Below are positions 7,520 through 16,196 of a stretch of 33,012 bases of DNA, piece after piece. The notes below the pieces were generated by a model. The model was not told the DNA's origin. It did no database searches and worked only from the letters and a program-made list of their open reading frames with translations. Position 1 is the stretch's first letter; the number at the start of each line of letters is the position of its first letter. The position numbers and the translations under genes were made by a program. Source of the stretch: Myxococcales bacterium (GTDB taxonomy: Bacteria > Myxococcota_A > Polyangia > Fen-1088); contig PLNW01000060.1 of NCBI GenBank assembly GCA_003142855.1, forward strand, positions 1-33,012, read 5' to 3'.

Positions 7520-9055
7520 CTACTGGCCGATCATCGGCGCGAGGTAGGGATTGAGCGCGCTCATTTTCCAATCCCACGGCGTCAGCCAGTCGGTCTGCAG
7601 AATTCCTTCGGTGTCGCCAGAGTTGGGATTCCAGCACCAGAAGGTCCATGAGTAGGTCGAGCCCACGGTCTTGAGCAAAGTGTCGAACCACTGCCCCGAC
7701 TTGTTCGAGTCGGCGGTGCGGTCCTTGATGCCGAATTCGCCCAGCAACAGATGGCCAATTCCCTGCTGCATGATGAAATCGAAATGCTGGGTCCACACTG
7801 CGGCCAAATTGGCGGGGAAAGTGGCGTCGCTGAACCAGGTCTGGTCATGCACCTCAGGGCCGTACTCGTGCGCTGAATACACCAGCTTTTCGGGATGGGT
7901 CAAGTGAATGGGTGCGGTGCGGACTGCGCTCAGATTGCCACCCCACCAATAGACGTCAGTGCCCACAATGCTCACGCCCTCGACGATGATGAGCGCGTCG
8001 GGGTTCACGGCCTGGATTGCGTTCCCACAGCGTTCGGCGGCGTTGTTCCAGTCGGTCGCTATCACGCCCGTGCCCCAGGTGGATGCACCGTGCGGCTCGT
8101 TGTCGAGGTCGAACCCCACCACAGTGGGATTGCCCTTGTACTTGGTGGCCAGGGTGACCCAGTCGGCAATCCACTGTTGCTCGGATGTCGTCGCAGTCCA
8201 CCAAAGCTCTTCTTTGTCGTAGGCGTCGGGCTCGCGCGAGTGATTGTCGAGAATGATCCTCAGGCCAAACTCGCCAGCCGCCGCAATGACCGCGTCCATA
8301 ATTTGCAACGGCGTCTTGCCCACCAAATCTCCGTTGATCGGATTGGTGTGGTCGTAGGCATCTTCCCCGACGGTGGTGACCGAAACGGCCGCGGCACCCG
8401 GGCGCATGATGGCGTTGGACCAGGGCAAGCGCACGGAATTGAATTTGAGGTCGGCCATCTGCTTGAGCATGCTGCGGTAGTCGCGGACCCAGATCCCGTG
8501 GGGCGCTTCATTCGAGGTTTCCAGCCCGAACCAATTCACGCCGGTAAGGCGCACGCTTTCCCCCTGGGCGTCGAACAGGCCATTGCCTTGCACGTGAAGG
8601 AAACTGGGCGCAGACGGAGCATCAGGCCGGCCACTGGACGCATCGAGCGCTGGCGCGCCGGCCGCTGCATCCGCGCCGCCAGCGGCGCTGCCGCCAGAGC
8701 CGCCCGTGTCACTTCCGCCAGCGCCGCCCGTGTCGCTTCCTCCAGCCCCGCCCGCGACAAGGCCACCTGTGTCCCGCCCGCCAGCGCCGCCAGTCGAGGT
8801 TGCCACTCCGCCACTGCCTCCGGCAGCCGTACTGCCGCCCGCTGCACCGCCAACCGCAGCATCACTCGCAGCGCGGCCGGCGGCCGCGTCCAATGCAGGT
8901 CTGGCGGGTCCCGAATTGCTGCACGCCAGGCAGCACCCCAGCATTCCGATCGCCAGCGCGAATCCGCGTGGCGAGACATCGCTGTGACTGTTGCCAGCAC
9001 CTGTCGGCGTTTGACCGCCGGCAGCCCGAAGTTCGTGAATCATCGCGCGGAGCAC
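7520..9055 (-). CDS. Glycoside hydrolase family 5 (cellulase-like) secreted lipoprotein
   Basis: A 511-residue predicted secreted beta-glycanase. An N-terminal hydrophobic segment (about 31-45, ending in a Cys-rich GCCLAC lipobox-like stretch) is followed by an Ala/Gly/Ser/Thr-rich linker with GGAGGSDTG-type repeats (about 60-135), then a GH5 TIM barrel (about 151-508). The proposed acid/base is Glu320 in DLDNEPHG and the nucleophile is Glu440 in LLLGEFG. Other GH5 features are NSVRLPW, SAHEYGP and WTFWCWNPNSGDTEG. Endoglucanase activity on cellulose or a related beta-glucan is likely but not provable here. The GTG at 9055 is preceded by GGAAGAG and is preferred to the ATG at 9043, which lacks a ribosome site. 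It lies 40 bases after the LPP20-like gene and may be the last gene of that operon. Confidence 0.9.
   Translation of the reverse strand: MLRAMIHELRAAGGQTPTGAGNSHSDVSPRGFALAIGMLGCCLACSNSGPARPALDAAAGRAASDAAVGGAAGGSTAAGGSGGVATSTGGAGGRDTGGLVAGGAGGSDTGGAGGSDTGGSGGSAAGGADAAAGAPALDASSGRPDAPSAPSFLHVQGNGLFDAQGESVRLTGVNWFGLETSNEAPHGIWVRDYRSMLKQMADLKFNSVRLPWSNAIMRPGAAAVSVTTVGEDAYDHTNPINGDLVGKTPLQIMDAVIAAAGEFGLRIILDNHSREPDAYDKEELWWTATTSEQQWIADWVTLATKYKGNPTVVGFDLDNEPHGASTWGTGVIATDWNNAAERCGNAIQAVNPDALIIVEGVSIVGTDVYWWGGNLSAVRTAPIHLTHPEKLVYSAHEYGPEVHDQTWFSDATFPANLAAVWTQHFDFIMQQGIGHLLLGEFGIKDRTADSNKSGQWFDTLLKTVGSTYSWTFWCWNPNSGDTEGILQTDWLTPWDWKMSALNPYLAPMIGQ
8650..8875 (-). repeat. Degenerate GC-rich tandem repeat encoding the Gly-rich linker of the GH5 protein
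   Basis: Short degenerate direct repeats of CCGCCCGTGTCNCTTCC-type sequence (plus-strand reading) encode repeated GGAGGSDTG units. They are part of the coding sequence of the GH5 gene, not an independent element, and are a likely slippage-prone region. Confidence 0.6.
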
Positions 9056-9095
9056 TACATCTCTTCCCGCGCAGCAAGTGCGGTGAACTGTGAGT

Positions 9096-10145
9096 TTACT
9101 CGCCTTCAGCGCCCAGGGCTAGAGGACCCTTGAGCGCATTCTCGACGGCTGGGCCGATGAGCCCGGCCAAGCTGGTCAAGGCGCGGTTGCGCGCATCAGA
9201 TTCGGCGCGGCCCACGCCACGGCCTTCTTTCTGGAACCCGGCAATGACCGCGTCTGTGTCAGTGCGCTTGACCTCCACGTTGGCCGCTTCCTGCGCCGCC
9301 ATGCCGGCTGCGATGGCAGAGGGCACCATGGCCTTTTCGGAAACTTCGAGTTTGATGACGACAGCGCCCGCGGCCCTGTCAGCGGTCTGCACTTCCACGC
9401 CCAGCTTGGTTAGCCGCTCGACCACGCCGGCAGCCACCTGTTTGCAGCCCTCGCCCGTGGCGATCACGGTCACGCGCAATTTGGAACGTAGGGAACGGGC
9501 CAGGTCCTTGAACTGGCTGCGGGTCGGGGCCGTGCCTTTGTAATTGCCACCGATGGCGCGCAGGACGATGAGTTGCGTCTCCACCTCGTCGATCCCCTCG
9601 CGCGCGGGCAGGAGGTGCGGCAGGGCCTCCATGGGCGCCCGCTTCTTCATGGCCGCCTCGACGGCTTTCATCTCGCGCGCGGCCTTGTCGGCCGCGGTGT
9701 CTACGGCCACGCTGACGCGCTGTTGTGCCACTGCCTTGTCCACGGCAGCGAGCGCGTACATGGTGGCCTGCTGCGGATCGAAACAACGCGCGACGATCTG
9801 CGCGTCGGGCAACTTGATGGCACTCTTGATCGTCGATTTGTCCTTGATGGAGAACTGCGCGCCGCCGCTGGAGCTACCCGAGGCCTCGACCGTGGTGGTC
9901 GACGAGATCGACGCCACGATCTGCTTGGACATGTCGGCCAGCGCAGAGGTCTTGGCCGGCTCCTCGCCGGCGGCCTGACTGGGCACGCCGCCGGCCACGC
10001 CCAGCCCCACCAGATAACGGGACCGGGGGTATTCCGGGCTCTGGCCGCTGCGAGTCCAGTCGGGACACCCGGCGTCGGCCCTTGCGGAAACCAGTAGCAG
10101 AGCGGGAACCAACGCGGCCAGAGTCACATAGGTCTTCGTTGTCAC
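9096..10145 (-). CDS. Exported LPP20-like protein
   Basis: A 349-residue predicted periplasmic or envelope protein. The signal peptide (about 1-26) has a VPALLLVSARADAG-type end consistent with signal peptidase I cleavage, with no lipobox. Residues about 28-160 resemble the LPP20/FlgP-type fold: CPDWTRSGQSPEYP, then YLVGLGVA, then A-rich helices ending in DMSKQIVASISS. The C-terminal half (about 215-345) has further alternating strands and helices, including TVIATGEGCKQVAAGV. The GTG start at 10145 is supported by GGAGG 6 bases upstream. The gene follows the CsgG-like gene by 28 bases in the same direction. Function unknown; the fold is assigned with moderate confidence. Confidence 0.75.
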   Translation of the reverse strand: MTTKTYVTLAALVPALLLVSARADAGCPDWTRSGQSPEYPRSRYLVGLGVAGGVPSQAAGEEPAKTSALADMSKQIVASISSTTTVEASGSSSGGAQFSIKDKSTIKSAIKLPDAQIVARCFDPQQATMYALAAVDKAVAQQRVSVAVDTAADKAAREMKAVEAAMKKRAPMEALPHLLPAREGIDEVETQLIVLRAIGGNYKGTAPTRSQFKDLARSLRSKLRVTVIATGEGCKQVAAGVVERLTKLGVEVQTADRAAGAVVIKLEVSEKAMVPSAIAAGMAAQEAANVEVKRTDTDAVIAGFQKEGRGVGRAESDARNRALTSLAGLIGPAVENALKGPLALGAEGE

Positions 10146-10173
10146 GCTCTGCCTCCGCTTCTGGTTTTGGCGT

Positions 10174-11196
10174 CTACTGCGCGGCTGCGGCTGCGGCGTC
10201 CTTCATCTGCTCGTTGACCTTGTCCGCGTCCTTCTTCCAAGTACGCACGCGCATCTCCAGATCCATCCACGCCGGTTGCGGCTTCAGGGTCTGGGCCAAG
10301 TGCAGCTCGGCCAGGGCGACATCGTAGTCGCCTACCATCGCCTTGCCCAGACCATAGCTGTAGTGGGCGGCGCCTTTGACATCGGGCTTGAGCGATGGGT
10401 TGGCGTCCGCCTTGGCCACGGCGCGAGCGAAGTACTCCACCGCGGTGCCCGGTTCGCTGTGCCTCAGATACTCATTGCCTTGCTTCAGCTCAGGCAGCGC
10501 GCTGTTCTCTTCCAGGGCCACATGTTCCTGCACGGGGTGGGGCGCGATCATCTTGAGGAATTGGTCGGCCACCTCATTGCGGCACTGATCCAGCAGCCCA
10601 TCGGTATCCACGGTCGCGGGATCGCCATCGGTGGCCGTGGTCTCCTTCTTGCGTTCCGCGACCAGGCGCCGGCTGACCAGCACCTTGCTGGTGTTGGTGT
10701 CGAAAACGCGCACGTTGGTCACGAAGCGCGTCTTCACCAACCGGGTGTAGCGGGTGCACGAGTAACGCAGCAGCTTGCCGGCTTCATACCGGGTGCAGCT
10801 GTCATTCCGGCTGGTCACGTTGTCGCTGGCCTTGGATTCTTCGACCCGGCCGGATATCAGCGCCGCCGCAGGCAGCAGTTTCCCGATTTCCACGCCCTGA
10901 TTCTGCTCAAAGGCCGCATCGAGCGCGCCGCGGTGCTCGGCGGCGATCTTGTCCATCTCGGCGCGCTCAACCAGCTCGTAGCGTTTGGAATCGAGGATGC
11001 GTTGGCTGACCAGGGTGGAAAAAGTCTCGCCGTCGGGGCCTCCGATGCTGGTGATGGCAACGCGCTTGACCCCGGCCAAGTTGACCTCGGCGGGTGCCAA
11101 GCGGGTGACCGTGATGCTGCCGGCACAGCCAACAGTGACGATCGAAGTGAGCGATAGAGCAGCGACTAGAGAATGACGGGAGACTGTCGTCTTCAT
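10174..11196 (-). CDS. CsgG-like lipoprotein with C-terminal TPR region
   Basis: A 340-residue predicted lipoprotein. The signal peptide ends TSIVTVGC (Cys24). Residues about 25-200 resemble the CsgG/LpoB/GNA1162 class: VKRVAITSIGG, then a region in which LVSQRILDSKRYELVERAEM and ALISGRVEESKAS are typical of the fold. Residues about 225-330 form two or more TPR-like helices (EYLRHSEPGTAVEYFARAVA; YGLGKAMVGDYDVALAEL). CsgG-family proteins form outer-membrane secretion channels or act as periplasmic-side scaffolds; which applies here cannot be told. The ATG at 11196 with AAGGA just upstream is preferred to 11226 because it gives a proper signal peptide. It sits between two LPP20-type genes in one operon. 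Confidence 0.82.
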   Translation of the reverse strand: MKTTVSRHSLVAALSLTSIVTVGCAGSITVTRLAPAEVNLAGVKRVAITSIGGPDGETFSTLVSQRILDSKRYELVERAEMDKIAAEHRGALDAAFEQNQGVEIGKLLPAAALISGRVEESKASDNVTSRNDSCTRYEAGKLLRYSCTRYTRLVKTRFVTNVRVFDTNTSKVLVSRRLVAERKKETTATDGDPATVDTDGLLDQCRNEVADQFLKMIAPHPVQEHVALEENSALPELKQGNEYLRHSEPGTAVEYFARAVAKADANPSLKPDVKGAAHYSYGLGKAMVGDYDVALAELHLAQTLKPQPAWMDLEMRVRTWKKDADKVNEQMKDAAAAAAQ

Positions 11197-11235
11197 GTCC
11201 TTTTCCCTGGTTGAAGTGGTGCGCACAAACGTCGG

Positions 11236-11820
11236 CTATTGAGCCGTGGCGTCGTCCAGTTCGGAGAAGGCCTTGTCAGCCCTCTTCACGATGGCAGCGC
11301 GAATGTGGTCGTCGAGCTGCTTCATGTTGTTCATCGAGTCCTTGAAGGCCTCGGTGTCCAGCACGACCAGTGCCCAGAAGGTGCCGGCGTTCGAGATCCA
11401 GGTGTCTTCCAGGCGCGTGCCCGACAGCGTGGTGTCGGTGATCTGCTTCGACACGTCTTCGATGTGCTGCTCGCTGGCAGTCAGGTTCCCGGGGCCGCCC
11501 TGGGTGGCTGCCTGATAGTCCTTGAGCATCGCCTTGACGCGCGTCTGCAGGCTACGCGCCAGCTCGGTGCGCGCGCGGCCCTCGGCGGCCGAGCGGGCCA
11601 AGGCCACGTTGGTCATGCCGGACACGCTGCCGGTCCCACAGATGGCCTTCTTGTTCTGCAGACCAAGCTGACAAGCGCCCTGCGCCCACTTGGGAGCGCC
11701 AACCATTTCAGCCTGGAGTGCGTTCTGCGGCTTGGGCGGCGAGCTGCCGCATCCAAGTACCACCCCTAGCAGGGCGAGAGACAGGGTTCCGCGAAGACCA
11801 AAGAAATTCTGCTGTGACAT
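11236..11820 (-). CDS. LPP20 family lipoprotein
   Basis: A 194-residue predicted outer-membrane lipoprotein. The start at 11820 has AAGGAG 9 bases upstream and yields a signal peptide ending LALLGVVLGC (Cys24); the upstream extension to 11898 lacks a signal. The LPP20 fold is indicated by GAPKWAQGAC near the start of the mature protein, GTGSVSG, an A/R-rich helix (LARSAAEGRARTELARSL), a later ISNAGTFWALVVLDTEAF strand-helix unit and a charged C-terminal helix. LPP20 relatives include Helicobacter Lpp20 and Vibrio FlgP, which are envelope lipoproteins. It is the first gene of the LPP20 / CsgG-like / LPP20-like run, 39 bases ahead of the next start. Confidence 0.85.
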   Translation of the reverse strand: MSQQNFFGLRGTLSLALLGVVLGCGSSPPKPQNALQAEMVGAPKWAQGACQLGLQNKKAICGTGSVSGMTNVALARSAAEGRARTELARSLQTRVKAMLKDYQAATQGGPGNLTASEQHIEDVSKQITDTTLSGTRLEDTWISNAGTFWALVVLDTEAFKDSMNNMKQLDDHIRAAIVKRADKAFSELDDATAQ

Positions 11821-12087
11821 AGGTATCGGCTCCTTTCTTAGTGACCGCGCCCGTACCTGCTGCGCCCTGTCCCTGAATGCGGACCAATTGCGTGACAAGT
11901 CGGACGTGTGCAGTGTCCCAGAATAGGTAGGCCAGCGTCAAGAAGGTTTGGGCTCGGTAAATGCCGCACCGAACCAGACCGCTACACTTGCGGAGCGCGC
12001 GATGCCGGGGCCAGCCACGGCAGGATACCCGCATCACGTCTTGGGTGGCGGCGACCTGCGGTCGCCCGACGCGCGCACGCACCGCCA

Positions 12088-12107
12088 CGGCCCCCTACCC
12101 GGGGCCG
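12088..12107. terminator. GC hairpin at the end of the ABC transporter gene
   Basis: CGGCCCC (12088-12094) and GGGGCCG (12101-12107) form a perfect 7-base stem with a 6-base loop that contains the ABC gene's stop codon on the minus strand. No U tract follows, so it is a transcript-end or stabilising hairpin rather than a clear intrinsic terminator. Confidence 0.35.
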
Positions 12108-13909
12108 CGACGCCCGGTCTGTTTCAGAATTCCGATACTGTGCTCGTCGAGTCCCATTTGTACCTGCAACAGACCGGCGTAGAGGCCGCGCCGGTCAATC
12201 AGCTGGTCGTGTGTGCCCGATTCCGCAATCCTTCCCTTGTCGAACACCAAAATACGATCCGCCTTAAAGATGGTGCTCAGCCGGTGTGCGATCACGATGG
12301 TGGTCTGGCCCCCGAGCAGGCCGTCGATCCCCTTCTGCACCTCGCGCTCTGATTCAGCATCGAGGGCCGAGGTGGCCTCGTCCAGCACCAAGATCGCGGG
12401 CCGGCGAAAAATCGTGCGAGCGATGGCGATGCGCTGCTTCTGTCCGCCCGACAGCGTGGCCCCGCGCTCGCCGACAACGGTGTCGTAGCCGTCGGGCAGC
12501 GCCGCGATGAAATCGTGCGCGTTGGCCCGCCGGGCCGCCTCGTGCACCGCCTCTTTGTCGTAGTCCTCGCGACCGTGCGCGATGTTCTCGTACACGGTCC
12601 CGCGAAAAATGATGGGCTCTTGCGTGACCACGCCCACCTGCCGGCGCACGTGCCGCATGTCCAGGGTGGCCAGGTCGCGGCCATCCAGCAAGATGCGCCC
12701 GCGCTGCGGCTGCACCAAACCCAGAGCCAGATTCACGAAGGTGGTCTTGCCCGACCCCGAGGCGCCCACCAGCGCAACCGTAGCAGCCCGTTCCAGCACA
12801 AGCGAGAGCCCGGCAAAGACCGGCGTTCCCCTGACGTACGCAAAATCCACGTTCTGGAATTCGAGCTGCCCGGCAATAGCGGCGGGTTTCTCTTTGCCCT
12901 GGTTGTGCTCCTCCTCCGAGGCATCGAGCACCTCTTGGATCGAATAGACCGATTCGGCGAACTCGGTGATGGTGGGGAACTGATTAATGATGTTGGTAAC
13001 CGTGTTGGTGAGCTGGGTGATGTAGGTCAGAAACAGCACCAACGACCCAATCAGCATTTCACCGCGAATCACCAGGGTCGCGCACACGGCGACAATCAGC
13101 ATGGTGAACACTTGCGAAAAGGTCACTGTGATAATGCCAAAGGAGGCGATGGTCTTGCGGATGGATTTCTGCCGCTGGATGATGTCGACGCTGCGCTCGT
13201 CGATGCGTCTTCGTTCGAATTCCTCCTCGCCGTGCAGTTTGCTGAGGAACGAAGTCTGGATGAACTGGCTGAGGGATTGGCTCAGGTCCTCGTTGGCCAT
13301 GCGCGCCGCGTGTTGCAAGCGGCCGAAGCGCACGTTGAAGTAACGGTAAACCAGCAAATAGAAGGGAATGCACAATAGGTAGAACAACAGCATCTTCCAG
13401 TTGTCGGTCGCCAGCACCGCCACTGAGAACACCACCGTGATGACAGACGCCAGCAGTGTATTGAAGAGCATCTCGGCAAAACGCTCGGTTCGCTCCACGT
13501 CGACCAACAGCTTCGAGACGAAACGCCCGCTCTCATGGCTGGCGTGATACTGCAACGACAGGATCTGGAGTTTCTCGATGATCTGATTGCGCAGGTCGCG
13601 CGACACGCCCTTGGTGATAGTGGTCTCGCACACGGTATAAGCGCGATGGCAGAAGTAGTTGAGCACTCCCAGCAGCGCGACCACTCCCAGGGTGCCGAAG
13701 ATCAAGTCGAGGCGACGCGCGGGAATGAAGCGGTCGATGATGAGTTTGATGAGGATGGGATAGAAGAGATAGGCGGAGTGCTTGATGGGAAAGAGCACCA
13801 GGATCTTGGCCAGGGGACGCCGGTGCACGGCGATGCGCCGCAAATAGCTGCCCATGGCATGGGAGAGGGAGCGCGAAACGGGACGCATGTCGGTGCGGCT
13901 ATTGTGCAT
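12095..13909 (-). CDS. MsbA-type ABC exporter (fused membrane and ATPase domains)
   Basis: A 604-residue half-transporter expected to dimerise in the inner membrane and export a lipid, peptide or other hydrophobic substrate. Six membrane helices lie in about residues 30-305. The ATPase domain has Walker A GASGSGKT (about 382-389), signature LSGGQ (486-490), Walker B ILVLDE (506-511) with D-loop SALD, and H-loop His (541-542 in IAHRLST). All nucleotide-binding motifs are intact. The start is uncertain: ATGs at 13909, 13888 and 13855 and a GTG at 13942 are all possible; 13909 has a weak GGCGAG ahead of it. It directly follows the FGE-fold lipoprotein gene on the same strand, so the two are probably co-transcribed. 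The substrate cannot be named. Confidence 0.9.
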   Translation of the reverse strand: MHNSRTDMRPVSRSLSHAMGSYLRRIAVHRRPLAKILVLFPIKHSAYLFYPILIKLIIDRFIPARRLDLIFGTLGVVALLGVLNYFCHRAYTVCETTITKGVSRDLRNQIIEKLQILSLQYHASHESGRFVSKLLVDVERTERFAEMLFNTLLASVITVVFSVAVLATDNWKMLLFYLLCIPFYLLVYRYFNVRFGRLQHAARMANEDLSQSLSQFIQTSFLSKLHGEEEFERRRIDERSVDIIQRQKSIRKTIASFGIITVTFSQVFTMLIVAVCATLVIRGEMLIGSLVLFLTYITQLTNTVTNIINQFPTITEFAESVYSIQEVLDASEEEHNQGKEKPAAIAGQLEFQNVDFAYVRGTPVFAGLSLVLERAATVALVGASGSGKTTFVNLALGLVQPQRGRILLDGRDLATLDMRHVRRQVGVVTQEPIIFRGTVYENIAHGREDYDKEAVHEAARRANAHDFIAALPDGYDTVVGERGATLSGGQKQRIAIARTIFRRPAILVLDEATSALDAESEREVQKGIDGLLGGQTTIVIAHRLSTIFKADRILVFDKGRIAESGTHDQLIDRRGLYAGLLQVQMGLDEHSIGILKQTGRRGPG

Positions 13910-13948
13910 CAGTCTCGCCGTGAGGGCGCCTGACTTTCGCACCCGGTT

Positions 13949-14791
13949 TCATCGGGCGCAGCGGAAGCCGAGAAACTGGGCGCGACTGGTAGGGACCAGG
14001 CGAAAACGGTGGCTCGTCCGCTCGGTACGCGGCTCGCCACCGCCCCAACTTCCCCCGCGAAGCACTCGTTTCTTCTCGGCGTGGCTGCCGTCGTAAGCCG
14101 CGTACGCGGACGCTGTCCATTCCCAGACATTGCCGAGCAGATCGAGGACGCCGTGCTTCGATGCGCCGGCGGGAAAACTGCCCACCGGCGCGGTTTCCGG
14201 CCAGCCATCGTCCGCTTCATACAGGGGCGCCCATCTGGGAAACCCCTTGGCCATCAGGTTGGCTGGGCATTCCTGTCCGCAGGCATTCAGCCGAGTGTGG
14301 TCCAGCTTGTCGTTTCCCCAGGGGTAGGTTCGGCCTTCTGCACCCGCGCGGGCCGCGTATTCCCATTCCTCCTCAGTGGGCAAGCGCTTGCTGGCCCAGG
14401 CGCAGAAGGCCGTGGCTTGCTGGAAATCGACGCAGTTGATCGGGTGGGTCGAGCGATCCTGTGGGTTCTTCCAGTTGCAGAAGATGTGAAAATTGCCGCG
14501 TTCTTCGCGGTAGGCATCGGGTTCACTGCACGCGCCGACGCGCACACATTCGGCAAAGGCTTGCACCGTCACCTCGGTCCGGTCGAGCTGAAAACTCTTC
14601 ACGCTGACAGAGTGCACCGGCTTTTCATTCTCATTCGCATCCTGGCTGTCGCTTCCCATTGTGAAAGTGCCACCCGGGATCTCGACCATGTTGTCGAGGA
14701 TCCAGAGAGGCGCTGCGGGCGCGCGCCACGTCTTGCACGCGGCCACTGTTGTGGCCAGGGCTAGGCAGAGGACAGCCGGCGGCAATCGCAC
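13949..14791 (-). CDS. Formylglycine-generating-enzyme-fold lipoprotein, apparently lacking the catalytic cysteines
   Basis: A 280-residue predicted lipoprotein. The signal peptide ends ATTVAAC (Cys19). The remainder is an FGE-sulfatase/SUMF1 domain: MVEIPGGTFTMGS (35-47), RLPTEEEWEYAARAG (136-150), YPWGN (156-160), LDLLGNVWEWTASAY (216-230), RVLRGGSWGGG (242-252) and GFRCAR at the end. Classical FGE has two cysteines just after the RGGS motif. Here that segment reads GGSWGGGEPRTERTSHRFR, with no Cys, so formylglycine-generating activity is unlikely and a binding, scaffold or other oxidation role is more plausible. The GTG at 14791 is chosen because it gives the lipobox signal; the longer frame to 15148 would run into the divergent gene. 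No clear ribosome site is seen. Confidence 0.85.
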   Translation of the reverse strand: MRLPPAVLCLALATTVAACKTWRAPAAPLWILDNMVEIPGGTFTMGSDSQDANENEKPVHSVSVKSFQLDRTEVTVQAFAECVRVGACSEPDAYREERGNFHIFCNWKNPQDRSTHPINCVDFQQATAFCAWASKRLPTEEEWEYAARAGAEGRTYPWGNDKLDHTRLNACGQECPANLMAKGFPRWAPLYEADDGWPETAPVGSFPAGASKHGVLDLLGNVWEWTASAYAAYDGSHAEKKRVLRGGSWGGGEPRTERTSHRFRLVPTSRAQFLGFRCAR

Positions 14792-14984
14792 CGAGGCACG
14801 ATAGCATGGAGAGCGGGCCCCCCTTGGCCAGGCCAGCACGCGCTTGCCAATCAATCGTTTGCCGATGTGAGACGACTCAAGAACGAAGGGGAATGATGCA
14901 GCAATAAGACTCAACTTCCATGGTACTCTTGACTCTGGCGACTTCTCGCTTTCGGCCATGTTGCGGCTCGCACCGAGGATGGAC

Positions 14985-16196
14985 ATGAGGAACATTGGAT
15001 CAGCATCTGCCATGCCGTTGGCGATAGCACTCGCGTTCTTCGGTTGTCGAGATGGCTTGATGCAACCCAAGGACGCCTCTGTCGGAGTTTTGGGGCCTGG
15101 CGGCGGCATTGCAGACTCCGGGGGTGCGGTGGGCGGTGCGGGCGGCACCGACAGCGCTGTCAGCAGTCCGGACAGCGGAAGTGGGAATGGCGCTATCGTG
15201 TGGACTCAGTCCAGCGGGTCGTCGCCAGTGGGGGACTGGCAAGCCGTGGCGTCCTCGTCGGACGGAACCAGGCTGGTCGCTGTGGACAGCCGCACCATCT
15301 ACATGTCAGGGGACTCTGGGGCAACCTGGAGCATTCCTCCGAGTTCTCCAATGGATAACTGGACATCAGTGGCCTCATCTTCTGACGGCACCAAGCTCGT
15401 GGCCGTGGGCATGGAACAAGGTCAATCCCTGATGAGCGGCGGCGGCATGAAGTATGGCTACATCTACACATCAGCGGACTCCGGGGCGACTTGGGCCCAG
15501 ACGGGCACCCAAGGGAGTTGGAGCTCAGTGGCGTCTTCGGCCGATGGCACCAAGCTCGTCGTGGTGAGCATCGGCGGCGACATCTACACGTCAGCAGACT
15601 CCGGGGCCACCTGGACCGACAGGACCAACAGCCCGCGGGGTCCCTTCCTGTTCTGGTCTTCCGTGGCGTCGTCCGCTGACGGCACCAAGCTCGTCGCCGC
15701 GGGCAGCTCGGAGGGTGCCGCCGACTGGCCGCTAGGCTACATCTGCACGTCGTGGGACTCCGGAGCAACTTGGACCCCGAGAGGCACGCTGCAGAGCTGG
15801 CACTCGCTGGCGTCGTCAGCGGACGGTACCAAGCTCGTGGCTGTGGCCGCCACGTTCGTGAGCGAAGAGTTCAACCCCGGGTACATCTACACGTCAGGGG
15901 ACTCCGGGGCGACCTGGACCCAGACTGGTACCGCGCAATTCTGGGTGTCGGTGGCGTCGTCAGCGGATGGAACGAAGCTGGTCGCTGCGACCCGCACGCT
16001 CGTGACCGGCGAGCTCAACCCTGGCTACATCTATGTGTCAGCGGACTCCGGGGCGACCTGGACCCAGACCGGCACGGCGCAAAACTGGACATCGGTGGCG
16101 TCTTCAGCGGACGGCGACAAGCTGGTCGCCACGGACAGCTTCGGCAGCAACGGCGCCGGCGGCTACATCTATACCTTCTCTCGCTCGACGCCGTGA
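14985..16196 (+). CDS. Seven-repeat Asp-box (BNR/Ycf48-like) beta-propeller lipoprotein
   Basis: A 403-residue predicted lipoprotein. Starts at 14958, 14979 and 14985 are possible; 14985 has GAGG at a good distance and gives a compact signal ending LAFFGC (Cys21). A Gly/Ser-rich linker (to about residue 67) is followed by seven repeats of about 40-55 residues built as W.SVASSADGTKLVAV...GYIYTSADSGATW, closely similar to one another. The SxDxGxTW Asp-box is characteristic of BNR/sialidase-like and Ycf48-like propellers. The near-identical units argue for recent internal duplication. It is probably a surface-exposed binding protein; no sialidase catalytic residues were recognised. It is divergent from the FGE-fold lipoprotein gene. 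Confidence 0.85.
   Translation: MRNIGSASAMPLAIALAFFGCRDGLMQPKDASVGVLGPGGGIADSGGAVGGAGGTDSAVSSPDSGSGNGAIVWTQSSGSSPVGDWQAVASSSDGTRLVAVDSRTIYMSGDSGATWSIPPSSPMDNWTSVASSSDGTKLVAVGMEQGQSLMSGGGMKYGYIYTSADSGATWAQTGTQGSWSSVASSADGTKLVVVSIGGDIYTSADSGATWTDRTNSPRGPFLFWSSVASSADGTKLVAAGSSEGAADWPLGYICTSWDSGATWTPRGTLQSWHSLASSADGTKLVAVAATFVSEEFNPGYIYTSGDSGATWTQTGTAQFWVSVASSADGTKLVAATRTLVTGELNPGYIYVSADSGATWTQTGTAQNWTSVASSADGDKLVATDSFGSNGAGGYIYTFSRSTP
15225..16185 (+). repeat. Intragenic direct repeats encoding propeller blades
   Basis: Seven units of about 115-160 bases share phrases such as GTGGCGTC(G/T)TC(A/G)GC(G/T)GA and TCAGCGGACTCCGGGGCGAC at DNA level. They encode the Asp-box blades of the lipoprotein and are similar enough at nucleotide level to permit recombination or copy-number change. 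Confidence 0.75.

Noticed and set aside
8650..8875. Regular short repeats that could suggest a CRISPR array
   Set aside because: Units are degenerate, without unique spacers of constant length, and lie in frame within the Gly-rich linker of the GH5 protein; no cas gene is present.
7895..9133. 412-residue plus-strand open frame opposite the GH5 gene
   Set aside because: Overlaps the GH5 catalytic domain and linker on the other strand; no recognisable family.
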